Positions 21,575 to 29,536 of a stretch of DNA of 36,220 nucleotides are shown here, one piece after another. A model generated the notes under the pieces. That model saw only the letters and a program-made list of their open reading frames with translations. It was not told the origin of the DNA and did no database searches. The stretch lies in NCBI GenBank assembly GCA_022510685.1, contig JAFLTA010000028.1:1-36220 (forward strand). The letters run 5' to 3'. The number at the start of each line of letters is the position of its first letter. Positions within the stretch are counted from its first letter, which is position 1. Both the position numbers and the translations under genes were made by a program. Source of the stretch: Lachnospiraceae bacterium. Lineage in GTDB: Bacteria; Bacillota; Clostridia; Lachnospirales; Lachnospiraceae.

Positions 21575-23092
21575 CTATTCCAGATATTCCCGAAATAATT
21601 GCTTGGCGATAGGTACTGCATAACGGCTTCCGGTGCCTGCTCCTTCCACCACGATACTGACGACAATTTTAGGATTGTCAGCGGGTGCAAAGCCGACAAA
21701 CCATGCGTGTGTTGTACCTGCGGAGTCTGCCTCTGCAGAGCCTGTCTTGCCTGCTGCCTGAAAAGATAATGACTTTAATTCTCTACCAGTTCCCTGTGAC
21801 ACTACTTCTTCCATCATATCGGTAAGCGCATCCGTCACCCATGCATCAACAAGTTTTCCTTGTGATTGCGGTTCATACTGCTTAATGACGCGACCCGCAT
21901 CACTCTCTACACGATCCACCACATATGGTTTCATCATCTCTCCGTTGTTTGCCACCATAGCTGTAATCATAGCGTTTTCCAGAGGCGTTATTACCGTCTT
22001 CCCCTGTCCGATGGCTGTCTGTGTCACCTCAGCCGTATCAGCTCCCTTATCTAAGGTAAATTTACTTTTATTTGCCTCAAAACCAACGGAAGGCGTATGA
22101 TTAAAAGACAACTTCTCGCAAAGTTTACGATACGCCGATAAATCCAGCTTTGTACCTATGTCCGCAAACGCTCCGTTACAGGATTTCGCAAATGCCGTTG
22201 TCAGCGTGAGACTGCCGTGGCGCTCCCTGCCATAACAGTTAATTCGACTTCCTGAAAATGTTTTCGTACCGGAGCATTGATACTCATATTTCTTATATCC
22301 TTTCGGATTTTCCAACATATACTCCATCGCCGTCACCATTTTAAATGTAGAGCCGGGAGGATACAACCCCTGAGACGCTCTGTTGACCAAAGCAGATTCC
22401 TCCTCATCGTCTTTTACAAGGCTGTCCCAATCCTCCAAAACGGTGTTTGGGTCATATGCCGGCTTCGACACCATGGCGAGAATTTTTCCGGTAGACGGCT
22501 CCAGCGCCACTACAGCACCGCGATGGCTGCCCAGCGCATCGTAAGCTGTCCTCTGTAACCCTGTATCCAATGTGGTAATGACCGAATCTCCCGGACTCTT
22601 ATCGCCCCGCAAAGTATCACTCAACTGCCTTATGGGATTTGTATGGGACGTAAGCATAGGATAACACTGGGACAACTCTATCCCCGTCATGCTATTGTCC
22701 GTCCGCCCTACCACATGGCAAAATTTTCTCTTCTCTGGATAACTGCGATACTCTTTTCCGTTTTTCCCGATGACAGTCTCCGCTAACACTGTGCCGTCAC
22801 CAGCATATATACTGCCCTTGGTTATCTTTTCCGCGAGAATCTCCTGTCGCTTATTGTGGGAATTATTGATGATTTCCTCACTTTCCACAGCAGTGAAATA
22901 GGCTAGGTAACCAGCCATACACAAAAAAACGGTGACAACACCATAGGTAACCAGCAAAATCTGCCGGTTCCCGCGCTTTCTCTCTTTACGGTTAATTTTT
23001 TCTTCTACTGTCCTGCGCCGTTTCTGTCTGCCCCCTCTTTCTGGCACGGCTCTTTCGCCTTCTCGTCCCCTTTGCATCTTCCTCCGTTCCAT
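21575..23092 (-). CDS. Class B penicillin-binding protein (transpeptidase)
   Basis: Cross-links peptidoglycan outside the membrane; the partner polymerase is the FtsW/RodA protein encoded just before it. With the start at 23092 it has 505 residues. A very basic cytoplasmic tail is followed by one membrane helix (ILLVTYGVVTVFLCMAGYLA). The transpeptidase motifs are S248-TFK251 (PPGSTFK), SCN at 304-306 and KTG at 449-451. It lacks the long N-terminal pedestal of large PBP2/PBP3 and is the size of actinobacterial/clostridial PbpA. GAGGAGG stands six bases before ATG 23092. Other ATGs at 23107 and 23077 exist. It overlaps the end of the ftsW-like gene by about 100 bases. Confidence 0.93.
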   Translation of the reverse strand: MERRKMQRGREGERAVPERGGRQKRRRTVEEKINRKERKRGNRQILLVTYGVVTVFLCMAGYLAYFTAVESEEIINNSHNKRQEILAEKITKGSIYAGDGTVLAETVIGKNGKEYRSYPEKRKFCHVVGRTDNSMTGIELSQCYPMLTSHTNPIRQLSDTLRGDKSPGDSVITTLDTGLQRTAYDALGSHRGAVVALEPSTGKILAMVSKPAYDPNTVLEDWDSLVKDDEEESALVNRASQGLYPPGSTFKMVTAMEYMLENPKGYKKYEYQCSGTKTFSGSRINCYGRERHGSLTLTTAFAKSCNGAFADIGTKLDLSAYRKLCEKLSFNHTPSVGFEANKSKFTLDKGADTAEVTQTAIGQGKTVITPLENAMITAMVANNGEMMKPYVVDRVESDAGRVIKQYEPQSQGKLVDAWVTDALTDMMEEVVSQGTGRELKSLSFQAAGKTGSAEADSAGTTHAWFVGFAPADNPKIVVSIVVEGAGTGSRYAVPIAKQLFREYLE

Positions 23093-24464
23093 CAGGCTCC
23101 TCCTCAAAATTCAACACATACATTCCCTGTATGATACAAAACAATACAATCGTACTGATAACGGAACTTCCGCCATAACTGACCAGCGGCAGGGTTACCC
23201 CCGTGGATGGTATGAATTTCGTCACACCGCCAATCGTCAAAAACACTTGGAAAATATATTCCACCGCCAGTCCCAAAGCTGTCAGCTTATAAAATCTCCG
23301 TTTCATTTTCAGTGCAATATTGACGAACAATACAAAACAGCTGACCTCCACCAGTATCAGACATATAGCAAAAATCACACCCAGTTCCTCACAGATTGCA
23401 GAAAAAATAAAGTCACTGGAAGCCACGGGAATAGAGGATGGCATTCCTTCACCTAACCCCATGCCAAACCAGCCTCCGGTACCGATGGCAAATAATGACC
23501 TTGCCACCTGATACCCCTCATTGTCAATGGTGCTCCACGGGTCGCGCCACGCAAGCACCCTCACCTGTACATGAGAAAAGAATTTCCATGCCACCACTGA
23601 TGCTACAGTTCCTCCTGCTGCCGCAGCAATCAAATACATGACATTCTCACTGGAAACGTACAGCACAATCACATATGTAATAAAATATATGAGCGCTGCA
23701 CCCAAATCCTTTTCCGCCACCAGTATCAGCACATGAACCGCTGCCACAATCGACACTTTAACCACATCGTAAAATTTTGTTGATTGTGCCAGTAATGCCG
23801 CAACAAAAAAAACAAATATGATCTTCACAAATTCCGATGGCTGCATGGCAAAGCCTCCGACGGAAATCCAGTTTTTCGATCCGTTTATTTCCACTCCGAT
23901 GACAAAAACCAATGCTAACAACATCATCCCCAGCACGGCATACACCCAGCCAAAACGGTCAAAATACGGAAATTTTTCTATTATCCACGGAATAAACAAT
24001 CCGATAAAAGAAATAATCGCCGCAAAAAACATCTGCCTCACTGCATATTCGGGATTTAACCGCTCTATCATCAAAAAACCGATAGTAAGCAGCATGAGCA
24101 TATTATTCATAACGAGCTTGGACAGATTCTTATACACATAGGAATAGGATTTATCCACTACGACTAAAAAAACAACCTGTGCCACATAAAATCCTACTAT
24201 CTGCATAGATAAACTGTTCAAAAAAAGCACTAACGAACAAATGAAGTGTATCGTAAACATAATCCGCTTTTGCCGTTTATAAATTTCTTCCTTGCGCTCC
24301 ATATTTTTCCCGATAAAAACGGTAAAGCAGTGCCAGGTATATATGGCAAACAATATTATGATAATATACTTGGAAAGACCCACTACAATGGAATGGAATA
24401 CGGCAACTGCATTCAAATTGCCGAATGCCTCCATCAGTTTTCTCGCTGCCTCTCTCTTATCCAT
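22992..24464 (-). CDS. FtsW/RodA-family peptidoglycan glycosyltransferase
   Basis: A 490-residue SEDS protein with about ten membrane helices. The family motifs are GSKNWISVGGFAMQPSEFVK, EKDLGAALIYFITYVIV, ATGTGGWFGMGLGEG and FIPSTGVTLPLVSYGGSS. It polymerises glycan strands from lipid II together with a class B PBP. It has an unusually long N-terminal segment (two extra helices) and a basic C-terminal tail. GGAGGTT lies before ATG 24464. It follows the U32 gene by 36 bases. Assignment to cell division, elongation or sporulation cannot be made from sequence alone. Confidence 0.93.
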   Translation of the reverse strand: MDKREAARKLMEAFGNLNAVAVFHSIVVGLSKYIIIILFAIYTWHCFTVFIGKNMERKEEIYKRQKRIMFTIHFICSLVLFLNSLSMQIVGFYVAQVVFLVVVDKSYSYVYKNLSKLVMNNMLMLLTIGFLMIERLNPEYAVRQMFFAAIISFIGLFIPWIIEKFPYFDRFGWVYAVLGMMLLALVFVIGVEINGSKNWISVGGFAMQPSEFVKIIFVFFVAALLAQSTKFYDVVKVSIVAAVHVLILVAEKDLGAALIYFITYVIVLYVSSENVMYLIAAAAGGTVASVVAWKFFSHVQVRVLAWRDPWSTIDNEGYQVARSLFAIGTGGWFGMGLGEGMPSSIPVASSDFIFSAICEELGVIFAICLILVEVSCFVLFVNIALKMKRRFYKLTALGLAVEYIFQVFLTIGGVTKFIPSTGVTLPLVSYGGSSVISTIVLFCIIQGMYVLNFEEEPDGTEEDAKGTRRRKSRARKRGQTETAQDSRRKN

Positions 24465-24500
24465 AACCTCCAGCTCCTTTTATCCTGCTATCCGAAAAAC

Positions 24501-26924
24501 TTACAGGATACCTTTGTCAAAATGTCCTCTTTCTGTTTTTCTCGTTTTTTCTCCTCTTAAGACCGAAAGCACCTCATCCGGTGTCTCTGTAGTAAATTCA
24601 TAGCGCACTGCCACTCTGTCACCATAATCCTCTTTAGGAATCAAAAACGGTTCCTCTTTATATATCATACTATAACAATTTTTACAATAGTTTACCGCCA
24701 GAAAACGCCTGCCCTTCTCTCCGCGAAAGCAACATATACCAGGGCTTTCTTTCCCCTTCCCACATTCCGAAGTATTTTTCTTTACGCACTGCGCAGACAG
24801 CATCAACGGAATTCTTCCATAGCATATCCACTGCATATGGTGCCCAACCGATAAAGTGAATAATTCCTTTCCGGTCAATTCCCACGGTGCTGTATAATCC
24901 GTTACTCCCTGTTCCTTCCACCAGCGCAGGGCACTCTCATTCATAATATACAAATTGGCATCCAGCCGTATTTTTTCAGGCGGTACATTCCCTATATCAC
25001 GCAAAAAAGAAAAGCTCTCCTGATTGCGTATCAAATAACCGTCCGGATATATTTTGAGTCCCTCTCGGAAACACTTCTCATACCTCTCATATGTCCTCAG
25101 ACGAAAAACAGACGGCAATGCTAACACTGCACGTTTCCCCGACTGTTTGATATCCATGATACCCTGCTCCAGTTCTTCCCATGCAAATTCTTCATCCCGC
25201 AATATGATTTCAGCCACCTGCTCCTGATTGAGCACTGCCTTTAGCTGCCCTGCATTCATGACTGCCACACTCACAACACAAGTCTCCGACGAAGGGTATT
25301 CCGATTCCTCCCCGAAATTACTATGTGCAGACTCCGATTTGATACCCGTTCTGCCTCCCCGTCCCTCTGCTTTTAATCCGCTCTCTGCCTCCGGTATATG
25401 CACTCTCTCCTCCCTTGTCTCCCATTTAACAGTAAGAAGATGCAGTGCCTCCCTGCGCAACCGTTTTAGCTCTCCTACCGGCAAAAACAAATCACCCTGT
25501 AACTCTACCTGCAATTTATCAAAGACAAACTCGGTATCTCCCGTCTGCATCAACACCCGTTTGACATCCTCCGATAGTGCCGGATGCTTCTCTGCCGCCT
25601 GTGTCACAGTCCCCTCCGACATTACCTCCTCATCTCTCAGTCGGCATAAAAGCCTGCAGGGCACTCCCTCCTTCGCAGTAAACACTCCGGTAATATGTAA
25701 TTTTTCGGATTCCTGTATATATTTTTTGCCAATCTCCTCCAAAAGAACCTGATGACGGGTACGGTACACTTTATCACCCGGACGGATGCCACTGCCTTTT
25801 TGAAAACGTGCACGCACACACCCTCCTGCGACACAGCTTTCCCCCACTGTATACTCATACAAAGCCTCTCCTGCCTCGTGACGAAATTCCAACACATCCT
25901 GAGGTGCAATCGCCTTTTCCAACGCAATCTCTGCCTGCTGTCCTTTCACAGACTTCACACTGCCCACAAAAACTCCTCCGTGTTTCGGTCTTCTCGCAGA
26001 AAGCATTCCATTCACATCACTGGATAAATACCCATCGGTAAATCCTTCCCGATTGTAAATTTCAGCCAGTTTGCGCAAATTCTCCTGCCATTCATCCTGA
26101 TGCTCTCTTTTCCAATTTTCATAGGAGCCTTCTCCCATTGCCAAATACATATCCCGGTATTTCCGGTAAATAGCGGTCACAAACGCTGTGTATTCCGGAC
26201 GTTTCATGCGTCCTTCTATTTTAAAAGAATCAACACCTGTCCGGATAAGTTCACCTAGCCGCGGCAGGGCACATAATTCTTTTGTACTCAATAGATACTG
26301 TTTCTTTCCGTCTATCTCATAGGGCAGCCGGCATGGCTGCGCACAACGTCCGCGATTGCCGCTCCTGCCTCCCTGCATACTGCTCATCAGACATTGTCCG
26401 GAATAACAGTAGCATAATGCCCCATGGACAAAAACTTCCAGCTCCAGTTCCGTCTCCTGTCTCATCCTGCTAAGTTCCTCTAAAGACATCTCTCTGGCAG
26501 GAACAATCCTCGTAACGCCATAGGGAGCCAGACGCTCATCCACACCCATTCCCATAGTCAGTGTCATCTGCGTACTGGCATGCAGCTCTAAATCCGGAAA
26601 ATGTTTATGCAGGCAGTGCAGCACCCCCATGTCCTGCACGATTACGGCATCCACCCCCGCCAGATAATACGGCTCTATATATTGCGGAAGTTCATCCAAC
26701 TCCGATTGCTTCAATAGGGTATTGACCGTCATATATAACTTCACGCCGTGAAGATGGCAGTATCGGATTGCCTGAATCAGTCCATCCTCATCCGGATTGT
26801 CCGCATACGCCCTGGCACCGAACCGGCTTCCCCCCATATATACGGCATCGCAACCGGCGGCAATTGCAGCCCTCAGGCTCTCCATAGAACCTGCCGGCGC
26901 TAAAATCTCTGGTTTCTTGTTCAT
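24501..26924 (-). CDS. U32 peptidase-family protein (RNA hydroxylation type)
   Basis: An 807-residue protein with the U32 domain (EILAPAGSMESLRAAIAAGC, DAVYMGGSRFGARAYA) and a C-terminal DUF3656-type extension. The cluster CYCYSGQCLMSSMQGGRSGN, then RCAQPCR, supplies the cysteines that bind an iron-sulfur cluster in RlhA and TrhP. Those enzymes hydroxylate rRNA or tRNA using prephenate-derived groups. Here the name peptidase is historical; a role in RNA hydroxylation is the likelier guess. Start at 26924 (MNKKPEIL) is preceded by GAGGG; ATG 26942 is less well placed. First gene of the U32-ftsW-PBP operon. Confidence 0.9.
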   Translation of the reverse strand: MNKKPEILAPAGSMESLRAAIAAGCDAVYMGGSRFGARAYADNPDEDGLIQAIRYCHLHGVKLYMTVNTLLKQSELDELPQYIEPYYLAGVDAVIVQDMGVLHCLHKHFPDLELHASTQMTLTMGMGVDERLAPYGVTRIVPAREMSLEELSRMRQETELELEVFVHGALCYCYSGQCLMSSMQGGRSGNRGRCAQPCRLPYEIDGKKQYLLSTKELCALPRLGELIRTGVDSFKIEGRMKRPEYTAFVTAIYRKYRDMYLAMGEGSYENWKREHQDEWQENLRKLAEIYNREGFTDGYLSSDVNGMLSARRPKHGGVFVGSVKSVKGQQAEIALEKAIAPQDVLEFRHEAGEALYEYTVGESCVAGGCVRARFQKGSGIRPGDKVYRTRHQVLLEEIGKKYIQESEKLHITGVFTAKEGVPCRLLCRLRDEEVMSEGTVTQAAEKHPALSEDVKRVLMQTGDTEFVFDKLQVELQGDLFLPVGELKRLRREALHLLTVKWETREERVHIPEAESGLKAEGRGGRTGIKSESAHSNFGEESEYPSSETCVVSVAVMNAGQLKAVLNQEQVAEIILRDEEFAWEELEQGIMDIKQSGKRAVLALPSVFRLRTYERYEKCFREGLKIYPDGYLIRNQESFSFLRDIGNVPPEKIRLDANLYIMNESALRWWKEQGVTDYTAPWELTGKELFTLSVGHHMQWICYGRIPLMLSAQCVKKNTSECGKGKESPGICCFRGEKGRRFLAVNYCKNCYSMIYKEEPFLIPKEDYGDRVAVRYEFTTETPDEVLSVLRGEKTRKTERGHFDKGIL

Positions 26925-26999
26925 GAAATCCCTCATTTCCATCCCAATATGCTAGTCCTATCGGAACCCTGTTTCGTGCTACCATGCTATAGCGGTAAT

Positions 27000-27028
27000 A
27001 AAGGGACTGTCACGAGTACAGTCCCTTT
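27000..27028 (-). terminator. Hairpin after zapA
   Basis: AAAGGGACTGT and ACAGTCCCTTT pair without mismatch around seven bases. On the minus strand only ATTACC follows, so the U-run is weak. It lies 26 bases after the zapA stop. Confidence 0.75.
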
Positions 27029-27053
27029 CCGGCTCTTTTCTATATCCATTAAT

Positions 27054-27767
27054 CTATCTGCGCTTCTTCCTGCTGCTCCGGGAAGACTTTTTCGTAGATG
27101 ATGGTTTTCCCATTGCTGCTGCAACTTCTTTTCCAATATCTTCCGGTTTCACCTCAGAAGCCGTGTTCTCCTCTGCTTCCTTTTCACTTGTTTCTGCCTT
27201 ATCTTCGGTTTTCGTTTCTACGTCGGTATCTTCTGTCTCTGTTTTTTTCTCCTCCGGCTTGTCCTCCTGTTCATCATCTTTCTTTACACTCGAAGACTTT
27301 GCGGAACTCCTTGAGGTCTTTGGCTTCTTGTCCGTCTTATCCTCCGTCTCATCCGAAGCACCTTTACGAAACTGCTCCAACTCTGCTTCCAGCCGGATAA
27401 TACGATGCTCTGCCTCGCTTTTTTCCTGTTCCAACTCTTTCTGGCTGTTTTGTGATTCCTGCAGCTTCGTCTGCATAGATATCATTTCATGCTTCATGTC
27501 AAACAGTTCTTTTTCCATGTCCGCATTTTCCTGGCGCAATTCTTCAATTGCATTTTGTGCCTTGTGATAATCATCGGACAAATTAATGGCTAACAGGATA
27601 TTTTTCATATCCGTTTCCAGTCTGGCATACCCTTCCTGTTCCTGGAACTCATTCATTTTCTCATTTATGTGCATGGCAATCCGCTGTAAATACTCACTGC
27701 TCTCATAACCACTGAGCGTATATTGCTTACCGCCGATGATAACCTCCACATCAATCTTTTTGTTCAT
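27054..27767 (-). CDS. zapA: Cell division protein ZapA with a long disordered tail
   Basis: ZapA stabilises FtsZ filaments at the division ring. The N-terminal ~90 residues (MNKKIDVEVIIGGKQYTLSG, YLQRIAMHINEKMNEF) are the ZapA domain. A coiled coil follows (ELRQENADMEKELFDMKHEM, to residue 135). The remaining ~100 residues are Lys/Glu/Ser/Thr-rich and probably disordered, ending in KKSSRSSRKKRR. Total 237 residues versus about 85-110 usually. I chose ATG 27767 by homology; ATG 27779 has AAGGG too close. It overlaps the preceding gene by 17 bases. The basic end could touch nucleic acid or membrane. Confidence 0.88.
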   Translation of the reverse strand: MNKKIDVEVIIGGKQYTLSGYESSEYLQRIAMHINEKMNEFQEQEGYARLETDMKNILLAINLSDDYHKAQNAIEELRQENADMEKELFDMKHEMISMQTKLQESQNSQKELEQEKSEAEHRIIRLEAELEQFRKGASDETEDKTDKKPKTSRSSAKSSSVKKDDEQEDKPEEKKTETEDTDVETKTEDKAETSEKEAEENTASEVKPEDIGKEVAAAMGKPSSTKKSSRSSRKKRR

Positions 27768-28362
27768 CCGTCTTCTCATCCCTTTCTTCCGGTGCTGCTG
27801 CAGCTGCTTCCTCTACAACATTAGCTCCGGTAAGTTCCGCTTTGTTGTGGCGGATAATATCCAAATGACCGCGCAATGCTGTCTCCAACGCCCGTGAATT
27901 GTTCACGGCACTTTCACAGGCTCTGGCAATCGCCTTCTCTGCCATTTCCAACATATCTGTCGTATAATAAATTGCTCCGTTACCTATCTCCTCTGCCTGG
28001 CGTCTCGCAGTATCAATAATCGCCTGTGCCTCCGCATTGGCACGCGTCACTGTTTCCTCAGCCTGTTGATAAGCCTGCTGCATAATAGCATGCTCCTCCA
28101 CCATCGCCTTGTACTGCTCCTGTGCATCCATCTTGATGGCATCCGCCTTCGCTGCTGCATCTTCCAGAATGGCGTCCCGCCGATTGAGAATCTTCTGATA
28201 GCGAGTAATTTCATCCGGCACATCACGGCGCAAATCGTCCAGCAAATCGTACAGTTCATTTTTGGGAACAATTACTTTGGATGCGGAGAGTGCCTGCGGT
28301 TTACAGCTTTCCACAAACGCATAAATATCTTCAATTTTTTGTTCAATCCTACTGCTTACCAT
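27751..28362 (-). CDS. Uncharacterised coiled-coil protein between coaD and zapA
   Basis: A 203-residue, mostly helical protein beginning MVSSRIEQKIEDIYAFVESC. Residues ~45-150 form a long alanine/glutamine-rich coiled coil (AAAKADAIKMDAQEQYKAMV, AQAIIDTARRQAEEI), like the peripheral stalk subunits of ATP synthases or DivIVA-like proteins. The C-terminal end is acidic. It is commonly misnamed ATP synthase subunit H/B; no other ATPase gene is near. AAGGAGG stands before ATG 28362. It overlaps zapA, so translation is coupled. This argues for a role in division or envelope growth, but function is unknown. Confidence 0.8.
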   Translation of the reverse strand: MVSSRIEQKIEDIYAFVESCKPQALSASKVIVPKNELYDLLDDLRRDVPDEITRYQKILNRRDAILEDAAAKADAIKMDAQEQYKAMVEEHAIMQQAYQQAEETVTRANAEAQAIIDTARRQAEEIGNGAIYYTTDMLEMAEKAIARACESAVNNSRALETALRGHLDIIRHNKAELTGANVVEEAAAAAPEERDEKTDEQKD

Positions 28363-28417
28363 ATGTACCTCCTTGCAGCGCATAGCGCCAGTGCTATCTT
28401 TCTCTCAGTAAAACATC

Positions 28418-28906
28418 TCATTCTTGACTCCCTCTGTCAAGACGGTGTAAAAAATCTTCCACCTCCGGTGGAACCAATCCTGTAATCTCTCCGCCAAACT
28501 GCAAAATTTCCTTCACCCCACTGGAGCTGATATAAGAATGCTCCGGTGCCGTAGCCAGAAATACTGTATCTGCTTCCGGCTCCAGATGGCGGTTAGTTTG
28601 TGCTATAGGTAACTCATACTCAAAATCTGCTGCGGTGCGCAATCCACGGATTACTGCACACGCTTTATTCTGTCGAAGAAAATCAATCAGCAGTCCATCA
28701 AAGGCTGCCACCCTCACTCCGGGTATATCTGCCACCAGTCTCTCCAACAAGGCTACTCGTTCTTCTACACTGCAAAGCGGCTGTTTGGTCGTATTACGCA
28801 ACACTCCGATTACCACTTCATCAAACATCGTAGCAGCCCGTTTTATTAAATCCATATGTCCCACGGTCACCGGGTCAAAACTTCCCGGAAACACAGCTTT
28901 CTTCAT
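28418..28906 (-). CDS. coaD: Phosphopantetheine adenylyltransferase
   Basis: Makes dephospho-CoA from phosphopantetheine and ATP, the fourth step of coenzyme A synthesis. The 162-residue enzyme (start ATG 28906, GAGG upstream; a second ATG three bases farther is possible) has the nucleotidyltransferase GSFDPVTVGHMD (T/HxGH) near the N-terminus. RGLRTAADFEYE and the adenylyl site ISSSGVKEI follow. It begins seven bases after rsmD stops, the common rsmD-coaD pair. Confidence 0.97.
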   Translation of the reverse strand: MKKAVFPGSFDPVTVGHMDLIKRAATMFDEVVIGVLRNTTKQPLCSVEERVALLERLVADIPGVRVAAFDGLLIDFLRQNKACAVIRGLRTAADFEYELPIAQTNRHLEPEADTVFLATAPEHSYISSSGVKEILQFGGEITGLVPPEVEDFLHRLDRGSQE

Positions 28907-28913
28907 CATTTCC

Positions 28914-29471
28914 TCACTTCTCTACACGCAAAAACACATGCCGATTTGACTTGTATTCCTTGATGCGTTCCACGGTACAGTCAAAATCCTGCATATATGT
29001 TACATCAGTATCCAATGCCGTCTCTACAATAATGAGTGATTCCTGTTTCACAAGAGAAGAACGCAACAAATAAGAAATTATTTTCTCCTCCAGATTTTTA
29101 TGATATGGCGGATCCATAAAAATAATGTCAAACACCTGACCGGACTGCTCCAGACGACGCAATGCCTGCATGACATCCATTGCCATAACCCTTGAGCTAT
29201 CCTCCATCCGGGTATGCTTTATATTCTCTTTAATACAGCGGACAGCCTCCCTGTCCTGTTCTACAAGAACCGCTTCCTTGGCTCCCCGACTGAGTGCCTC
29301 AATGGCAATACCACCACTGCCGCTAAACAAATCCAGAAAACAGCTTCCGGCGATATCCCATTGGAGAATATTGAACAGAGTTTCCTTGATTCGGTTTGAT
29401 GTCGGTCTGGTTTTCTTTCCGGAAGGAACAACCAGTTGAAATCCTCTAACCGAACCAGCCACCACTCTCAT
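28914..29471 (-). CDS. rsmD: 16S rRNA (guanine-966 N2) methyltransferase
   Basis: Methylates guanine 966 of 16S rRNA during 30S assembly. The 185-residue protein has the family opening MRVVAGSVRGFQLVVPSGKK, an SAM-binding loop DLFSGSGGIAIEALSRG, and the catalytic DPPY (FMDPPYHK). It starts at ATG 29471; AGGACAGGG is a modest ribosome binding site. A TTGACC-17-TAGAAT promoter reaches into the end of the AAA gene upstream. It leads rsmD-coaD-coiled-coil-zapA. Confidence 0.96.
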   Translation of the reverse strand: MRVVAGSVRGFQLVVPSGKKTRPTSNRIKETLFNILQWDIAGSCFLDLFSGSGGIAIEALSRGAKEAVLVEQDREAVRCIKENIKHTRMEDSSRVMAMDVMQALRRLEQSGQVFDIIFMDPPYHKNLEEKIISYLLRSSLVKQESLIIVETALDTDVTYMQDFDCTVERIKEYKSNRHVFLRVEK

Positions 29472-29507
29472 TGATTACCCTGTCCTTTCTGTGCACATAT
29501 ATTCGTT

Positions 29508-29536
29508 ATTCTATCATAAACCCGCTTTGGGGTCAA
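29508..29536 (-). promoter_or_regulatory. Predicted promoter of rsmD operon
   Basis: TTGACC (29531-29536) and TAGAAT (29508-29513) are spaced 17 bases apart on the minus strand. The -35 overlaps the final codons of the AAA gene. Confidence 0.6.

Noticed and set aside
27751-28362. ATP synthase subunit
   Set aside because: The similarity is only coiled-coil composition; no ATP synthase genes are present and the context is coaD-zapA.
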